Below are positions 44,807-54,687 of a stretch of DNA of 64,000 nucleotides, in pieces; the first letter of the stretch is position 1, and the number at the start of each line of letters is the position of its first letter. The notes under the pieces were generated by a model. It saw only the letters and a program-made list of their open reading frames with translations. It had not been told where the DNA came from and made no database searches. Source of the DNA: Haematobia irritans. Lineage: Eukaryota; Arthropoda; Insecta; Diptera; Muscidae. A program made the translations under genes and the position numbers. Where the stretch lies: positions 98,998,162-99,062,161 of the forward strand of contig NC_134397.1 in the NCBI RefSeq assembly GCF_050003625.1. The letters run 5' to 3'.

Positions 44807-45273
44807 TGCTGTTAATTTAGTGTTTTGGTGAAAAACACGAACATAGTACTCACCTGTGTTGATAAACTCTTTTATATTAATATTCATAAACATTTTTATT
44901 TTTAATTGTTTAATTAGTTATTGTTAATCATATTTTCAGCTTTTGTTAATGTTTATTTCTGTTTGTTTGGGTAAACAAAATTTGGTTTTGGCGCAACGAA
45001 ATTGATACATTTTTTGGGGGGCGCGAAGCACATTGGGTTGGGAAGCTCTGCTCTAAAGCACCTTGCTAAACTATGAATTCAAGAAAAAAAATCAATAACA
45101 AAGAGTTGCCACTTCGTCGGCCTGAAACCGCCAAACGGGTTGCCATATTGTTTTACTATTTTGAATTTGTTTTTGGTAATGTGTTGTCAACTTTTTCGTA
45201 CCACCAAATATTTAATTTTTACAAGTTCAAAAATTGATTTTATGCGCGAGATTTCGATCATTTGGCCAATGTG

Positions 45274-45617
45274 CGATGTTTTAATGAAACCTGGATGGTG
45301 TTAGTTGATGCTAGTACCTTCCGTAGACTCTGACGTATTCTCAATACTGCTACTGTAATCATCCCAAGAGTTTTGTTGAGACCTTCTCAGTTCTCGTTTA
45401 TATGCTCTCAGATTCATCTTGAAAGTGTCCCAATGCTCCGGAACTCTTGTGGACTATGCTTTGTTAAAGAGCTCCCTGCAGGATTTCCTCATATTACTTA
45501 ACTCCGTAGTCCATCATGGCGGCCGAATTTTTCCCCTTGGCTTTCCTCTAGGGCAATCAACTTTCAGTGACATGTTGAAGGCTTTAGTAATCCGCTCCAC
45601 GGCGTGTTCGATATCTT
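45274..45617 (-). pseudogene. H copy: ORF2 linker fragment
   Basis: Matches L2 35109-35461. Several small deletions (for example GGAGCGGTG of L2 reduced to GGATGGTG) put it out of frame. Ends in TGTTCGATATCTT, the target of the truncated LINE. Confidence 0.85.
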
Positions 45618-46295
45618 AGGTTAGGTTAGGTTAAAGTGGCAGCCCGATTAAATTTCAGGCTCACTTAGACTATTCAGTCCATTGTGATACCACATTTAAC
45701 TAAAAGTACCTATTACATATGGGCACTTCTAGTCTTAACCACTGAACCTTCTCTATTATTTACTTTTGTGGAACCAACCAGATAGCTCCAAAAACATTAA
45801 CAAACTGCTTAAGTTAACGTTTTCCAGGTCAGCCAGTAATCTAAAGCTATATGCTCCTAAAATTCGCTTACGCCTTACACAAAAAGCAGGACACTCACAC
45901 AAGAGGTGTTTAATTGATTCCTTTTCCTCCACGTCATGACAGCCCATACAATAGTCATTACTTCGCACCTATAGTTTTTGCAAATTCGCCTATCAGGCAG
46001 CGACCCGTTATAGCAGATATTAGGAGTGCCATCTGACGCCTTGAGAACACTAGCATATCTAGTGTGCGGTTTAAGTTTAAATGGGGCCATATTTGCTTGG
46101 TGTCGTTACAACCCTTGCAATTTTCCCATCGAATAACAGCCTTCTCACGCAGTAAGAGATTGCAGGTGGCCAGAGGCATACCAACAGATTCTAGTTCCCC
46201 TGGAATATGTAAGGTAGTTCCTAGCCTTGCTAACACATCTGCTTCACAGTTCCCCGGTATGTTCCTATGACCAGGCACCCATATTAGGTGAATAT
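45618..46295 (-). mobile_element. 5'-truncated LINE copy (T) inserted in H, 678 bp
   Basis: TAGGTTAGGTTAGGTTAAAG at the 3' end through part of RNase H, truncated at AATAT. The 13-bp duplication TGTTCGATATCTT flanks it (45605-45617, 46296-46308), matching the single site 35449-35461 in L2. Textbook target-primed insertion of the LINE into its own older copy. Frames 45756-45968 and 45958-46278 are RNase H tail remnants. Confidence 0.92.
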
Positions 46296-46866
46296 TGTTC
46301 GATATCTTGCACAGTGCTCATATTTGTCTCTGGCATTTCCGGTATCATCAAATTGAACGATTCCCTATACCTATTCCAATCAGCTTTCCTAACATTTGGC
46401 GGAAATATGGTCTTTGAAGTACACGCTCACAAAAAAATCGCTTCTGTAACATATACTCCCAAACATATTTTGCTTCAAGCATATATATTTTTGGGTATTG
46501 CCCAAACATTTATATGTTTGATCTCTTCCAATATATAATATGTTTGAAAGCATATTGGTCTAAACAATATATGTTTGGGTAGTCTAAGTTCCAAACATTT
46601 TGTATTTTTGCATCCAAATTCAATAATGTTGTCTTCCAAAAAACAATATGTTATTATGTGAACATATAATATGTTTGGAAGCATTTGGCACCCAAAAATA
46701 TTATATGCTTAAAAAAAATCTCCCAAACAATATTGTGCTCAAAATTTTATTTATTTATTTATATATTTACAATCATAATGAATTATGAAAATAAACAGGT
46801 AATATAGGTGCTAACAACATAGGTTTTCGACCTGAATGCTCAAAATTTTGTTTCTGCCCAATTGTA

Positions 46867-47799
46867 AAGGGTGATTTGTTAAGAGCTTGATAACTTTTTT
46901 TTTTAAAAAAACGCATAAAATTTGCAAAATCTCATCGGTTCTTTATTTGAAACGTTAGATTGGTCCATGACATTTACTTTTTGAAGATAATTTCATTTAA
47001 ATGTTGACCGCGGCTGCGTCTTAGGTGGTCCATTCGGAAAGTCCAATTTTGGGCAACTTTTTCGAGCATTTCGGCCGGAATAGCCCGAATTTCTTCGGAA
47101 ATGTTGTCTTCCAAAGCTGGAATAGTTGCTGGCTTATTTCTGTAGACTTTAGACTTGACGTAGCCCCACAAAAAATAGTCTAAAGGCGTCAAATCGCATG
47201 ATCTTGGTGGCCAACTTACCGGTCCATTTCTTGAGATGAATTGTTCTCCGAAGTTTTCCCTCAAAATGGCCATAGAATCGCGAGCTGTGTGGCATGTAGC
47301 GCCATCTTGTTGAAACCACATGTCAACCAAGTTCAGTTCTTCCATTTTTGGCAACAAAAAGTTTGTTAGCATCGAACGATAGCGATCGCCATTCACCGTA
47401 ACGTTGCGTCCAACAGCATCTTTGAAAAAATACGGTCCAATGATTCCACCAGCGTACAAACCACACCAAACAGTGCATTTTTCGGGATGCATGGGCAGTT
47501 CTTGAACAGCTTCTGGTTGCTCTTCACTCCAAATGCGGCAATTTTGCTTATTTACGTAGCCATTCAACCAGAAATGAGCCTCATCGCTGAACAAAATTTG
47601 TCGATAAAAAAGCGGATTTTCTGCCACTGATTTTGGTAATAAAATTCAATGATTTGCAAGCGTTGCTCGTTAGTAAGTCTATTCATGATGAAATGTCAAA
47701 GCATACTGAGCATCTTTCTCTTTGACACCATGTCTGAAATCCCACGTGATCTGTCAAATACTAATGCATGAAAATCCTAACCTCAAAAGAATCACCCTT
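46867..47799 (-). mobile_element. DD41D mariner-type transposon with internal deletion (933 bp)
   Basis: Inverted ends AAGGGTGATTTGTTAAGAG and AAGGGTGATTCTTTTGAGG. TA on both sides (46865-46866, 47800-47801). The uninterrupted TA is visible in the sister family B copy near 49700 (GGAATATACAATTAG). Inserted after the family B element. Confidence 0.92.
46974..47686 (-). pseudogene. Mariner-type transposase lacking its DNA-binding half
   Basis: The start at 47684-47686 gives MNRLTNEQRLQIIEFYYQNQ. The sequence then jumps, out of frame, to AENPLFYRQILFSDEAHFWL (47627 down). Catalytic residues are intact in the remaining part: Asp in FSDEAHF, Asp in WFQQDGATCH, and a third Asp in TPLDYFLWG 41 residues later, the DD41D pattern. 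The deletion removes most of the helix-turn-helix region and the linker. It cannot make active transposase, but its ends may still be mobilised. Confidence 0.9.
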
Positions 47800-47925
47800 T
47801 ATATTCCCCCACATCTTTCTCACTTCCACGAGATTTTTTAGTTCTTAGCACCTTTTTATGTAATACAAACATTGTAGAAGAAATTATTCAATTGTATGAT
47901 TTTTTTTATTTTAATTTTACTTTTT

Positions 47926-47996
47926 GCCGGACGGGGATTCGAACAGCGGACCACACAGTTTGTAAGGATCAAAGAAGTAGCTGATCAATTGCCCAA
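47926..47996 (-). other. tRNA-like sequence in family B copy 1
   Basis: Minus-strand B box GTTCGAATCCCCGTCCGGC preceded by CTTACAAACTGTGTGGTCC; A box degenerate. Equivalent to 49506-49578 and related to 39961-40030. Confidence 0.5.
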
Positions 47997-48333
47997 GGAA
48001 AAATAAAATGTTAATTTTGTAATAACAAGCAACAACCACCAACTTAATTCAATATCGCTCCCTGTTAAATAGCGCTCCAAGCTACTAAACACATATATGT
48101 TTATAGGCTATTTCTAAATTAATATATGTTTGCATCCAAGCATATTATATTTACAAACATTTTATGTCCCAAACATAATATGTTCTAACATATTAACATA
48201 TATGTCCCAAACATGTTATGCTAGTTTATGAACATTATATGCTTGCACTCAAAAATATTGTGTTTAAAAATTTGTGTTCCAAACATATAATGTTTATAGC
48301 CAAACATATGAAAAACAGTCTTTTTCATCCGTG

Positions 48334-49170
48334 TACGAACAGCCAATCTGAATCTGATGTAGCGATGATCTGAGAAGCTATGTTCCCTCAAGACTTGCCA
48401 CTCAGATATCTTATCATTCAGTTCCGGAAAGGTCAACGTGACGTCCAAAACCTGTTGCCTGTTTCTGGTGACGAAGGTTGGTGCATCTCCCTTATTGCAA
48501 ACTACCAGGTTAGTACGCAAAATAAACTCTATTAGCGACTCTCCCCTTGCATTAGTATCACTACTTCCCCAAATACTATGATGTGCATTTGCATCGCATC
48601 CAGGTTAGTACGCAAAATAAACTCTATTAGCGACTCTCCCCTTGCATTAGTATCACTACTTCCCCACATACTATGATGTGCATTTGCATCGCATCCCATA
48701 ATGAGTTTTGTCTTTGTTTTTAGTGACTCCTCAACTAAGGTCTTAACGGCACAGGGTGGCATCTCCCTATCATGTCCCATGTAGACCGAAGATTCCCAAT
48801 ATTTGCATTTGGATATCTCTATACTACTATGATGTGCATTTGCATCGCATCCAGGTTAGTACGCAAAATAAACTCTATTAGCGACTCTCCCCTTGCATTA
48901 GTATCACTACTTCCCCACATACTATGATGTGCATTTGCATCGCATCCCATAATGAGTTTTGTCTTTGTTTTTAGTGACTCCTCAACTAAGGTCTTAACGG
49001 CACAGGGTGGCATCTCCCTATCATGTCCCATGTAGACCGAAGATTCCCAATATTTGCATTTGGATATCTCTATACTGGCTACGACAGTGTCTGCATTGCT
49101 CAATGAAGGAAGCAGAAACAAGTTTAGTTCGTTTTTAGCAATTATACAGGCTCGATTTATATCGTTACCG
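48334..49170 (-). pseudogene. H copy: endonuclease region with tandem duplications
   Basis: Matches L2 35573-36063 plus duplicated segments. Contains GCDANAHHSMWGSSD, VLREHSFSDHRYI and LVVCNKGDAPTFVTR, i.e. the APE nuclease. A 95-bp unit (48507-48601, 48602-48696) and a 251-bp unit (48575-48825, 48826-49076) are tandemly repeated. Dead copy. Confidence 0.85.
48507..49076. repeat. Overlapping 95-bp and 251-bp tandem duplications in H
   Basis: AGGTTAGTACGCAAAATAAA starts at 48507, 48602 and 48853. GTAGACCGAAGATTCC starts at 48781 and 49032. Copies are nearly identical, so the duplications are recent relative to the LINE. Confidence 0.9.
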
Positions 49171-50159
49171 CACGGTTGAAAAAGACTGTTTTTCATATGT
49201 TTGGCTATAAACATTATATGTTTGGAACACAAATTTTTAAACACAATATTTTTGAGTGCAAGCATATAATGTTCATAAACTAGCATAACATGTTTGGGAC
49301 ATATATGTTAATATGTTAGAACATATTATGTTTGGGAAATAAAATGTTTGTAAATATAATATGCTTGGATGCAAACATATATTAATTTAGAAATAGCCTA
49401 TAAACATATATGTGTTTAGTAGCTTGGAGCGCTATTTAACAGGGAGCGATATTGAATTAAGTTGGTGGTTGTGGCTTGTTATTACAAAATTAACATTTTA
49501 TTTTTCCTTGGGCAATTGATCAGCTACTTCTTTGATCCTTACAAACTGTGTGGTCCGCTGTTCGAATCCCCGTCCGGCAAAAAGTAAAATTAAAAAAACA
49601 ATTATAAAATATAACAATTTCTTCTACAATGTTTGCATTACAGAAAAAGGTGCTAAGAACTAAAAAATCTCGTGGAAGTGAGAAAGATGTGGAGGAATAT
49701 ACAATTAGGCAGCAACAACATTTTGAGCATTCAGATCGAAAACCTATGTTGTTAGCACCTATATTACCTGTTTATTTTCATAATTCATTATGATTGTAAA
49801 TATATTTATATATATATAAATAAATAAATAAATAAAATTTTGAGCACAATATTGTTTGGGAGAAATTTTTTTAAGCATATAATATTTTTGGGTGCAAAAT
49901 GCTCCAAACATATTATATGTTCACATAATAACATATTGTTTTTTGGAAGACAACATTATTGAATTTGGATGCAAAAATACAAAATGTTTGGAACTTAGAC
50001 TACCCAAACATATATTGTTTAGACCAATATGCTTTCAAACATATTATATATTGGAAGAGATCAAACAAATAAATGTTTGGGCAATACCCAAAAATGTATA
50101 TGCTTGAAGCAAAATATGTTTGTGAGTATATGTTACAGAAGCGATTTTTTGTGAGCGTG
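49171..50159. mobile_element. CAC...GTG element, family B copy 2, with CG duplication (989 bp)
   Basis: CACGGTTGAAAAAGACTG ... GATTTTTTGTGAGCGTG, inverted relative to copy 1. CG lies on each side (49169-49170, 50160-50161); L2 has a single CG at 36062-36063. Shows a 2-bp, non-TA duplication. A tRNA-like segment is at 49506-49578. Confidence 0.85.
49506..49578 (+). other. tRNA-like sequence in family B copy 2
   Basis: CTTACAAACTGTGTGGTCC then GTTCGAATCCCCGTCC (B box). The left part (GGGCAATTGATCAGC) is a weak A box. Matches 47926-47996. Confidence 0.5.
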
Positions 50160-51356
50160 CGGTATTATGCGAAAGTTTGAAACCCGGAGTGCTTAATTCA
50201 CAGATCTTCTTATATATGTATGGTTTTTGAATAAGAACTATATCTATGTCTCCTTTCATCAGGAGAACTTTTAAGGCAGCACAATCGGCCTTACAATGGT
50301 GAAGATTTATCTGGAGGAACCGTAGAACCATCCAAATTTTCAACCACCGTCACATCAGCCGCTTCAATTGAGTCATCAAGGGCTTCCTCTTCACAGATCT
50401 CGGTGACTCTCGCAACAATCCGCGGTTCAGCTTTGGTGAGGTTTGAGCCTGTAGAAACTTCCCGCATACGATTTTCGCCATAGCCTGCAGTTTTTATGTC
50501 TCCTTCTTCTTCGCTAGGAGATTTTTTCACTGCTGACTCTACCGGAGGCTTGTCCGTTTCGGAATCCTTTGGCTGATCGCTTTTGTATACCTTCATATGG
50601 ATATCATGAAAGCCACAACTTACACGTCCTTGGGTCTGGGCTAGATGTGGCAGCGACTCTATGTTTAATATAAACACCGCATGTCGTCTTGATCCATCCA
50701 CCTCATCCAAACGACCAACCTTCCAATCGGCGGTTGGAAGATTTGGGTTACATTCTTTTAGTCTCTCTAGTATTGACTCAGGATCAGGAGGGTTTGTCGG
50801 TATCCATGCATGTGCTCTAGGTTTAGCCGGTATGTCTTTTTTATCGACTAACTCCAAAGCGGCTCCTTCCCAAACTTCACCAAATAGTATCAATGCAGCT
50901 TTAGAGCAATCCATAGACCTCTGGTCCGCAAAAGCTATTAACTTATATCGTCCATGATACCATCCAGCATCTTGTTGTCGAGGACTTGGTCCGGGAAACT
51001 TTTTTCGCACCTCTGAGTAGACACCAGACATCTGAGTAGACACCAGACAATTTCCCCCCGTTTTTGCCTTGGAATCATACCGTCCAAAGTTCCTTTATTA
51101 ATGATAGCCATCACAAGGCTGTCTTTTGCAACTGAGGCAAACGATTTTTGATCCCGTTTAGAGGATCGCAGCTCATCCGGTGATCGTTCCCTTTTTCCAG
51201 CTTCAAGAATTCCTTGAGCCCATTTTAAGGAATCGCTCTGCTTAGCCGACAACGTGCTTGGTTCGACTGATCCTAATTTCTTTAGGATAAACAAAGCATT
51301 TCTTCGTTCCTTGAATCTCTTTCGAGAGGGATTGCCTCCTTTTGATGTCGTCACCT
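50160..51356 (-). pseudogene. H copy: ORF1 and start of ORF2
   Basis: ORF1 is open from about 51043 to 50291 and includes the GAG codon that is TAG in L2. Upstream, an 18-bp tandem duplication (CTGAGTAGACACCAGACA twice at 51016-51050) and a small loss shift the frame from 51354-50938. The ORF2 start (MKIWMVLRFLQINLHHCKAD) is present at 50343 before the family B insertion. Breaks off at CGTCACCT where the next insertion begins. Confidence 0.85.
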
Positions 51357-51724
51357 AATGCTATGCTCCCACCGACTCGTTCTCCTCATTCGTTTTTCTA
51401 AAACATTTCACCGTTCACACCGGGTTGAGACGTTTTAGTTTGACAGTTACCATGGAAACTTACTTATTTTTTTTTTTTTATTTATTTATTTATTTATTTG
51501 ATAAACCAGCACAACAAGATTTATATCTTATAAGTGACAGTGCTAGTTTCAAGTTGTGATACAGAAAGTAATTTTGTGATAAGACAGCGTAAAATAATGT
51601 TAAATTAACAAAAATAAATGTATATATATATATAAAAACAAGTATAAAAAAATATATAAAAAATAAATATTAACAAATTAACAAAAAAAATAATATAAAA
51701 AGATAAAAAATAAAAGTGTTTTAT

Positions 51725-54541
51725 TTACGGAGAGTTCAAGAAATCATTTAATTTTATTTTGAAAGTGTTAGCATTGCTAATTGTTTGCAAATTCGATGGT
51801 AGAGAGTTCCACAGACGGATGCTGAATATGAAAAATTGTCGTTCCGATAAAAGAGTTTTTATTCTTTGGGGTATGATTTTCATTCCTCTATTTGATCTGG
51901 CGAAACGAATATGATTATACAGGTGTGCAGGCTCCTTAGTATATATTATTTTGTGAAGAAGCAGTAAGCATTTGCTTTTAATGAGATCTTCAAATGATAA
52001 GTTGAGAATGCTGTGCGCAAAAGAAGATATGCTGTCTCGACGACGTCTCTTATACACATACCGGGCAATATTGTTATAAGCAACATTTAATTTTGAGAAG
52101 TCTCTGCTGTCACAGTTACCAAATATTTCACATCCGTATAGCATGGTTGGTATTAAGTAAGTCTTTGCTAGCAGGAGTCGGATGTGTTGAGGTGTAGAAG
52201 ATTGGACAGCCCACAGGTTTCTTAACATACCATATACTCGTCCAACAACACTCGATATATGGTTCGACCATGACAAATTGGAATTGAAAGTCACTCCCAG
52301 ATTAGTAGATGTATGTACTCGGGGAATAATCGAACCATTGATTTGCAAGGTATGAAGAAAAGTTTCTTCTGAGATATGCCTTCTCGAGATTACAAGAAAC
52401 TTAGATTTCAATGGGTTCAGAATCAGTCCATTTTTACACGCCCAGTTATAAACATTAGTTAAATCAGTGTTAATATTTTCTATACATAGGTTTAGGTTTT
52501 CAGGTTCAGTACTGACGTACAGTTGAACATCATCTGCATACATTTGAGTTTTACAACTAACCAATACATCAGGGAGATCGTTAATGTACATCGTGAACAA
52601 CAAAGGGCCCAGAATAGATCCCTGTGGTACACCTCTCGAGGTTTCGATTACATTCGAGTGCTTATCATTAAGAATAATCATCTGTGAACGAGAGTTTAGG
52701 TAAGATGTAACTAATTTGCAAGCATCATCAGAAAAATAAAACAGTTTCTTCAGTTTTGTTGCCAGAATTTTATGGTCCACAGTATTGAATGCTTTACTAT
52801 GATCTAATAGTACAAGTATAGATATCATGCCTTCATCAAGTTTTATACGTATGTCCTCAGATACTTCCAATAACGTCGAAATGCAGCTTCGTTTTTTTCT
52901 AAAACCGGATTGTTTATCCGTGATGAGATTACAGCGATCCAAATATGCTGTTACTTGTTGGTTCATTAAGTATTCTAACATCTTGGATAAGTATGGTAGA
53001 ATCGCAATTGGACGTAATTCGTTGTTGGATTTGGGAATTGGGATAATGTTTGCTAATTTCCATTCATGAGGAAAAACTGATTTCATGAGACAGGTATTAA
53101 ACAAGTGTGTAACGTAAGGCAAGATGGTGGGAAGAATAATTTTTATAAAGGTGGGGTGTAACCCGTCAACACCTACAGCATTTGATGTTATTTGTGACGA
53201 GCTATTCAAAACCTCCACGTTATTTACACATCTAAATGAAAAACAAGATTCCATTTGAACAGTTTGTATATCGGCGTATACATTTTCAAGAGGTTGTGCG
53301 GTATTAATTTTGGCGAATTCCTCATTTAATTTGTTAATATCAATGTCAGATTTAATTTGGGAATCTTGTTCACCGATGCCAATACGACGAATCTCTTTCC
53401 ATTTTGATTTAGTATCGAGCGCATTCTTAAACTTTTGACCGTAGAATGAAGTTTTAGCGGCACATATTGCTTTCACTACATCTTTTCTTGCATTCTTGTA
53501 AATATCATGCAAGTCTGGTGTTTTGAAAGATTTCCATCTTTTGTAAGCAGTATCTCTTGTGATAATCAGTCTCTTAATTCGATGGTTGAACCATGGTTGA
53601 TTAGATTTGTTAGTGGTTTTGATCTTCTGTGGCACACAGTAATCAAAGATATTGTATAAATTATCTTGCAAGAATGATAGCTGTTCGTTAACATTTTCAA
53701 CATAGTATATTTCTTTCCAATCGACAGATAGCAGACAATCTTGTAGAAGATTCATATCAATATTCCTCAGATCTCGATATTGTATTCTAGAGGGCTTAAT
53801 TTCACAGTTGAGGTTATATGTTACAAAAATTAAGTCATGTTTTGAAAACGCAGGTGCGCTAAGTTGATCGTATAATAAGACCTTTGACAGTTGATTAGTG
53901 AAAATGACATCCAGTAAACTATTATTTGTTCGAGTGTAATGAGTTGGGATAGAGTTATTAACAGAAAAAAGACCAAGTGATTCCATTGCATCAGTTAACA
54001 CGTTGTCACGAAGGATGTTGCTGTTGAAATCTCCGATTATCATTATATCGTTATAATCTAGAGATATGCGTTCAATTTCATTGAGAAGGAAGTTAAAGTC
54101 TACACGATTATTTGGTCTATAGGCACAGCCAATGAGTGCCTTAGACCTGTATTCAGTTATCAGTTCAATGAAAATAAATTCAATTTCAGAGTCATATGCA
54201 GATTTAAGTTTCAGAGTATAGTTTATGCCATGTTTTATGAAAATTGCGACTCCACCTCCAAGTGATTTACGGTCAGAACGCATAAGAGAATACCCTGGTA
54301 AACCGTAGATAGTATCTAGAATTTCAGGATGAAACCAAGTCTCTGATACACAAATGACGTCCACCGCGGCACAAGTAAAAACGTTGCGAAATTCATCAAT
54401 TTTGTTGTTGAGACTTTGGGCATTTATGTGGGCCACTTTAAGGCCATTTTCCTGTTTAGCCAAGACACTAAGCATGCAGGAAAGGTTGACTGTGGAACTT
54501 TGATATGTAGTATTAATCATTAGGCGAAACAAAAATAGCAA
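51725..54541 (-). CDS. CR1/L2-like ORF2: APE endonuclease and reverse transcriptase
   Basis: An uninterrupted 938-codon frame. Endonuclease: VAHINAQSLNNKIDEF, CVSETWFH (Glu), GCAYRPNN, MIIGDFNSN (Asp/Asn), LLDVIFTN, FSKHDLIF (His). RT: WKLANIIPIPKSNNELRPIA, KQSGFRKKRSC, LVLLDHSKAFNTVDH (motif A, with KAFN instead of the usual KAFD), GVPQGSILGPLLF and QMYADDVQLYV (catalytic YADD). It ends LWNSLPSNLQTISNANTFK, a C-terminal block shared by CR1/L2 elements. No RNase H. The likely functional start is one of the early Met codons before VAHINAQ. The most intact retroelement gene in the window. Confidence 0.92.
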   Translation of the reverse strand: MLFLFRLMINTTYQSSTVNLSCMLSVLAKQENGLKVAHINAQSLNNKIDEFRNVFTCAAVDVICVSETWFHPEILDTIYGLPGYSLMRSDRKSLGGGVAIFIKHGINYTLKLKSAYDSEIEFIFIELITEYRSKALIGCAYRPNNRVDFNFLLNEIERISLDYNDIMIIGDFNSNILRDNVLTDAMESLGLFSVNNSIPTHYTRTNNSLLDVIFTNQLSKVLLYDQLSAPAFSKHDLIFVTYNLNCEIKPSRIQYRDLRNIDMNLLQDCLLSVDWKEIYYVENVNEQLSFLQDNLYNIFDYCVPQKIKTTNKSNQPWFNHRIKRLIITRDTAYKRWKSFKTPDLHDIYKNARKDVVKAICAAKTSFYGQKFKNALDTKSKWKEIRRIGIGEQDSQIKSDIDINKLNEEFAKINTAQPLENVYADIQTVQMESCFSFRCVNNVEVLNSSSQITSNAVGVDGLHPTFIKIILPTILPYVTHLFNTCLMKSVFPHEWKLANIIPIPKSNNELRPIAILPYLSKMLEYLMNQQVTAYLDRCNLITDKQSGFRKKRSCISTLLEVSEDIRIKLDEGMISILVLLDHSKAFNTVDHKILATKLKKLFYFSDDACKLVTSYLNSRSQMIILNDKHSNVIETSRGVPQGSILGPLLFTMYINDLPDVLVSCKTQMYADDVQLYVSTEPENLNLCIENINTDLTNVYNWACKNGLILNPLKSKFLVISRRHISEETFLHTLQINGSIIPRVHTSTNLGVTFNSNLSWSNHISSVVGRVYGMLRNLWAVQSSTPQHIRLLLAKTYLIPTMLYGCEIFGNCDSRDFSKLNVAYNNIARYVYKRRRRDSISSFAHSILNLSFEDLIKSKCLLLLHKIIYTKEPAHLYNHIRFARSNRGMKIIPQRIKTLLSERQFFIFSIRLWNSLPSNLQTISNANTFKIKLNDFLNSP

Positions 54542-54687
54542 TGCTAATTATATTGGCATAATATAAAACACCCGTTGGTACATATCTAACAGTTTTAAAA
54601 TAAAAACTTAAATTAGTTTTGATTAAGTAAAAAAGAAAGCGTGTGCAATACATGTCGTTACTATATGCATATATAATCAGATCGGAT

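Larger units (their letters stand above)
43591..45050. mobile_element. hAT-type non-autonomous element 2 (1460 bp)
   Basis: Ends CAGATCTTCCCAAATGGGGG and (reverse complement) CAGAGCTTCCCAACCCAATG, each followed by a run of GCGCCCCCC. A perfect 8-bp duplication CTCTAAAG lies at 43583-43590 and 45051-45058. Contains a nested CAC...GTG element and a 34-bp palindrome. No transposase. Confidence 0.92.
38155..45273. mobile_element. Transib-like DNA element with nested insertions (7.1 kb)
   Basis: Ends are CATAGTGGACCAAATGACAG (left) and CACATTGGCCAAATGATC (right, reverse complement): ~17-bp imperfect inverted repeats resembling the CACWRTG start of Transib elements. CGATG flanks both sides (38150-38154, 45274-45278). 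The single uninterrupted CGATG is at 35109-35113 in L2. Subtracting nested elements leaves ~1.7 kb with no transposase frame, so it is non-autonomous. Its superfamily rests on ends and 5-bp duplication only. Confidence 0.7.
46422..48333. mobile_element. CAC...GTG element, family B copy 1, carrying a mariner
   Basis: CACGCTCACAAAAAAATCGC ... TTTTTCATCCGTG, flanked by TA (46420-46421, 48334-48335). The empty TA is 35573-35574 in L2. Without the nested mariner it is homologous, inverted, to 49171-50159. Rich in ATATGTTTGG-type words. Confidence 0.88.

Noticed and set aside
46227..46538. 103-codon plus frame
   Set aside because: Spans the junction of a truncated LINE, copy H and a CAC...GTG element; an accident of insertion.
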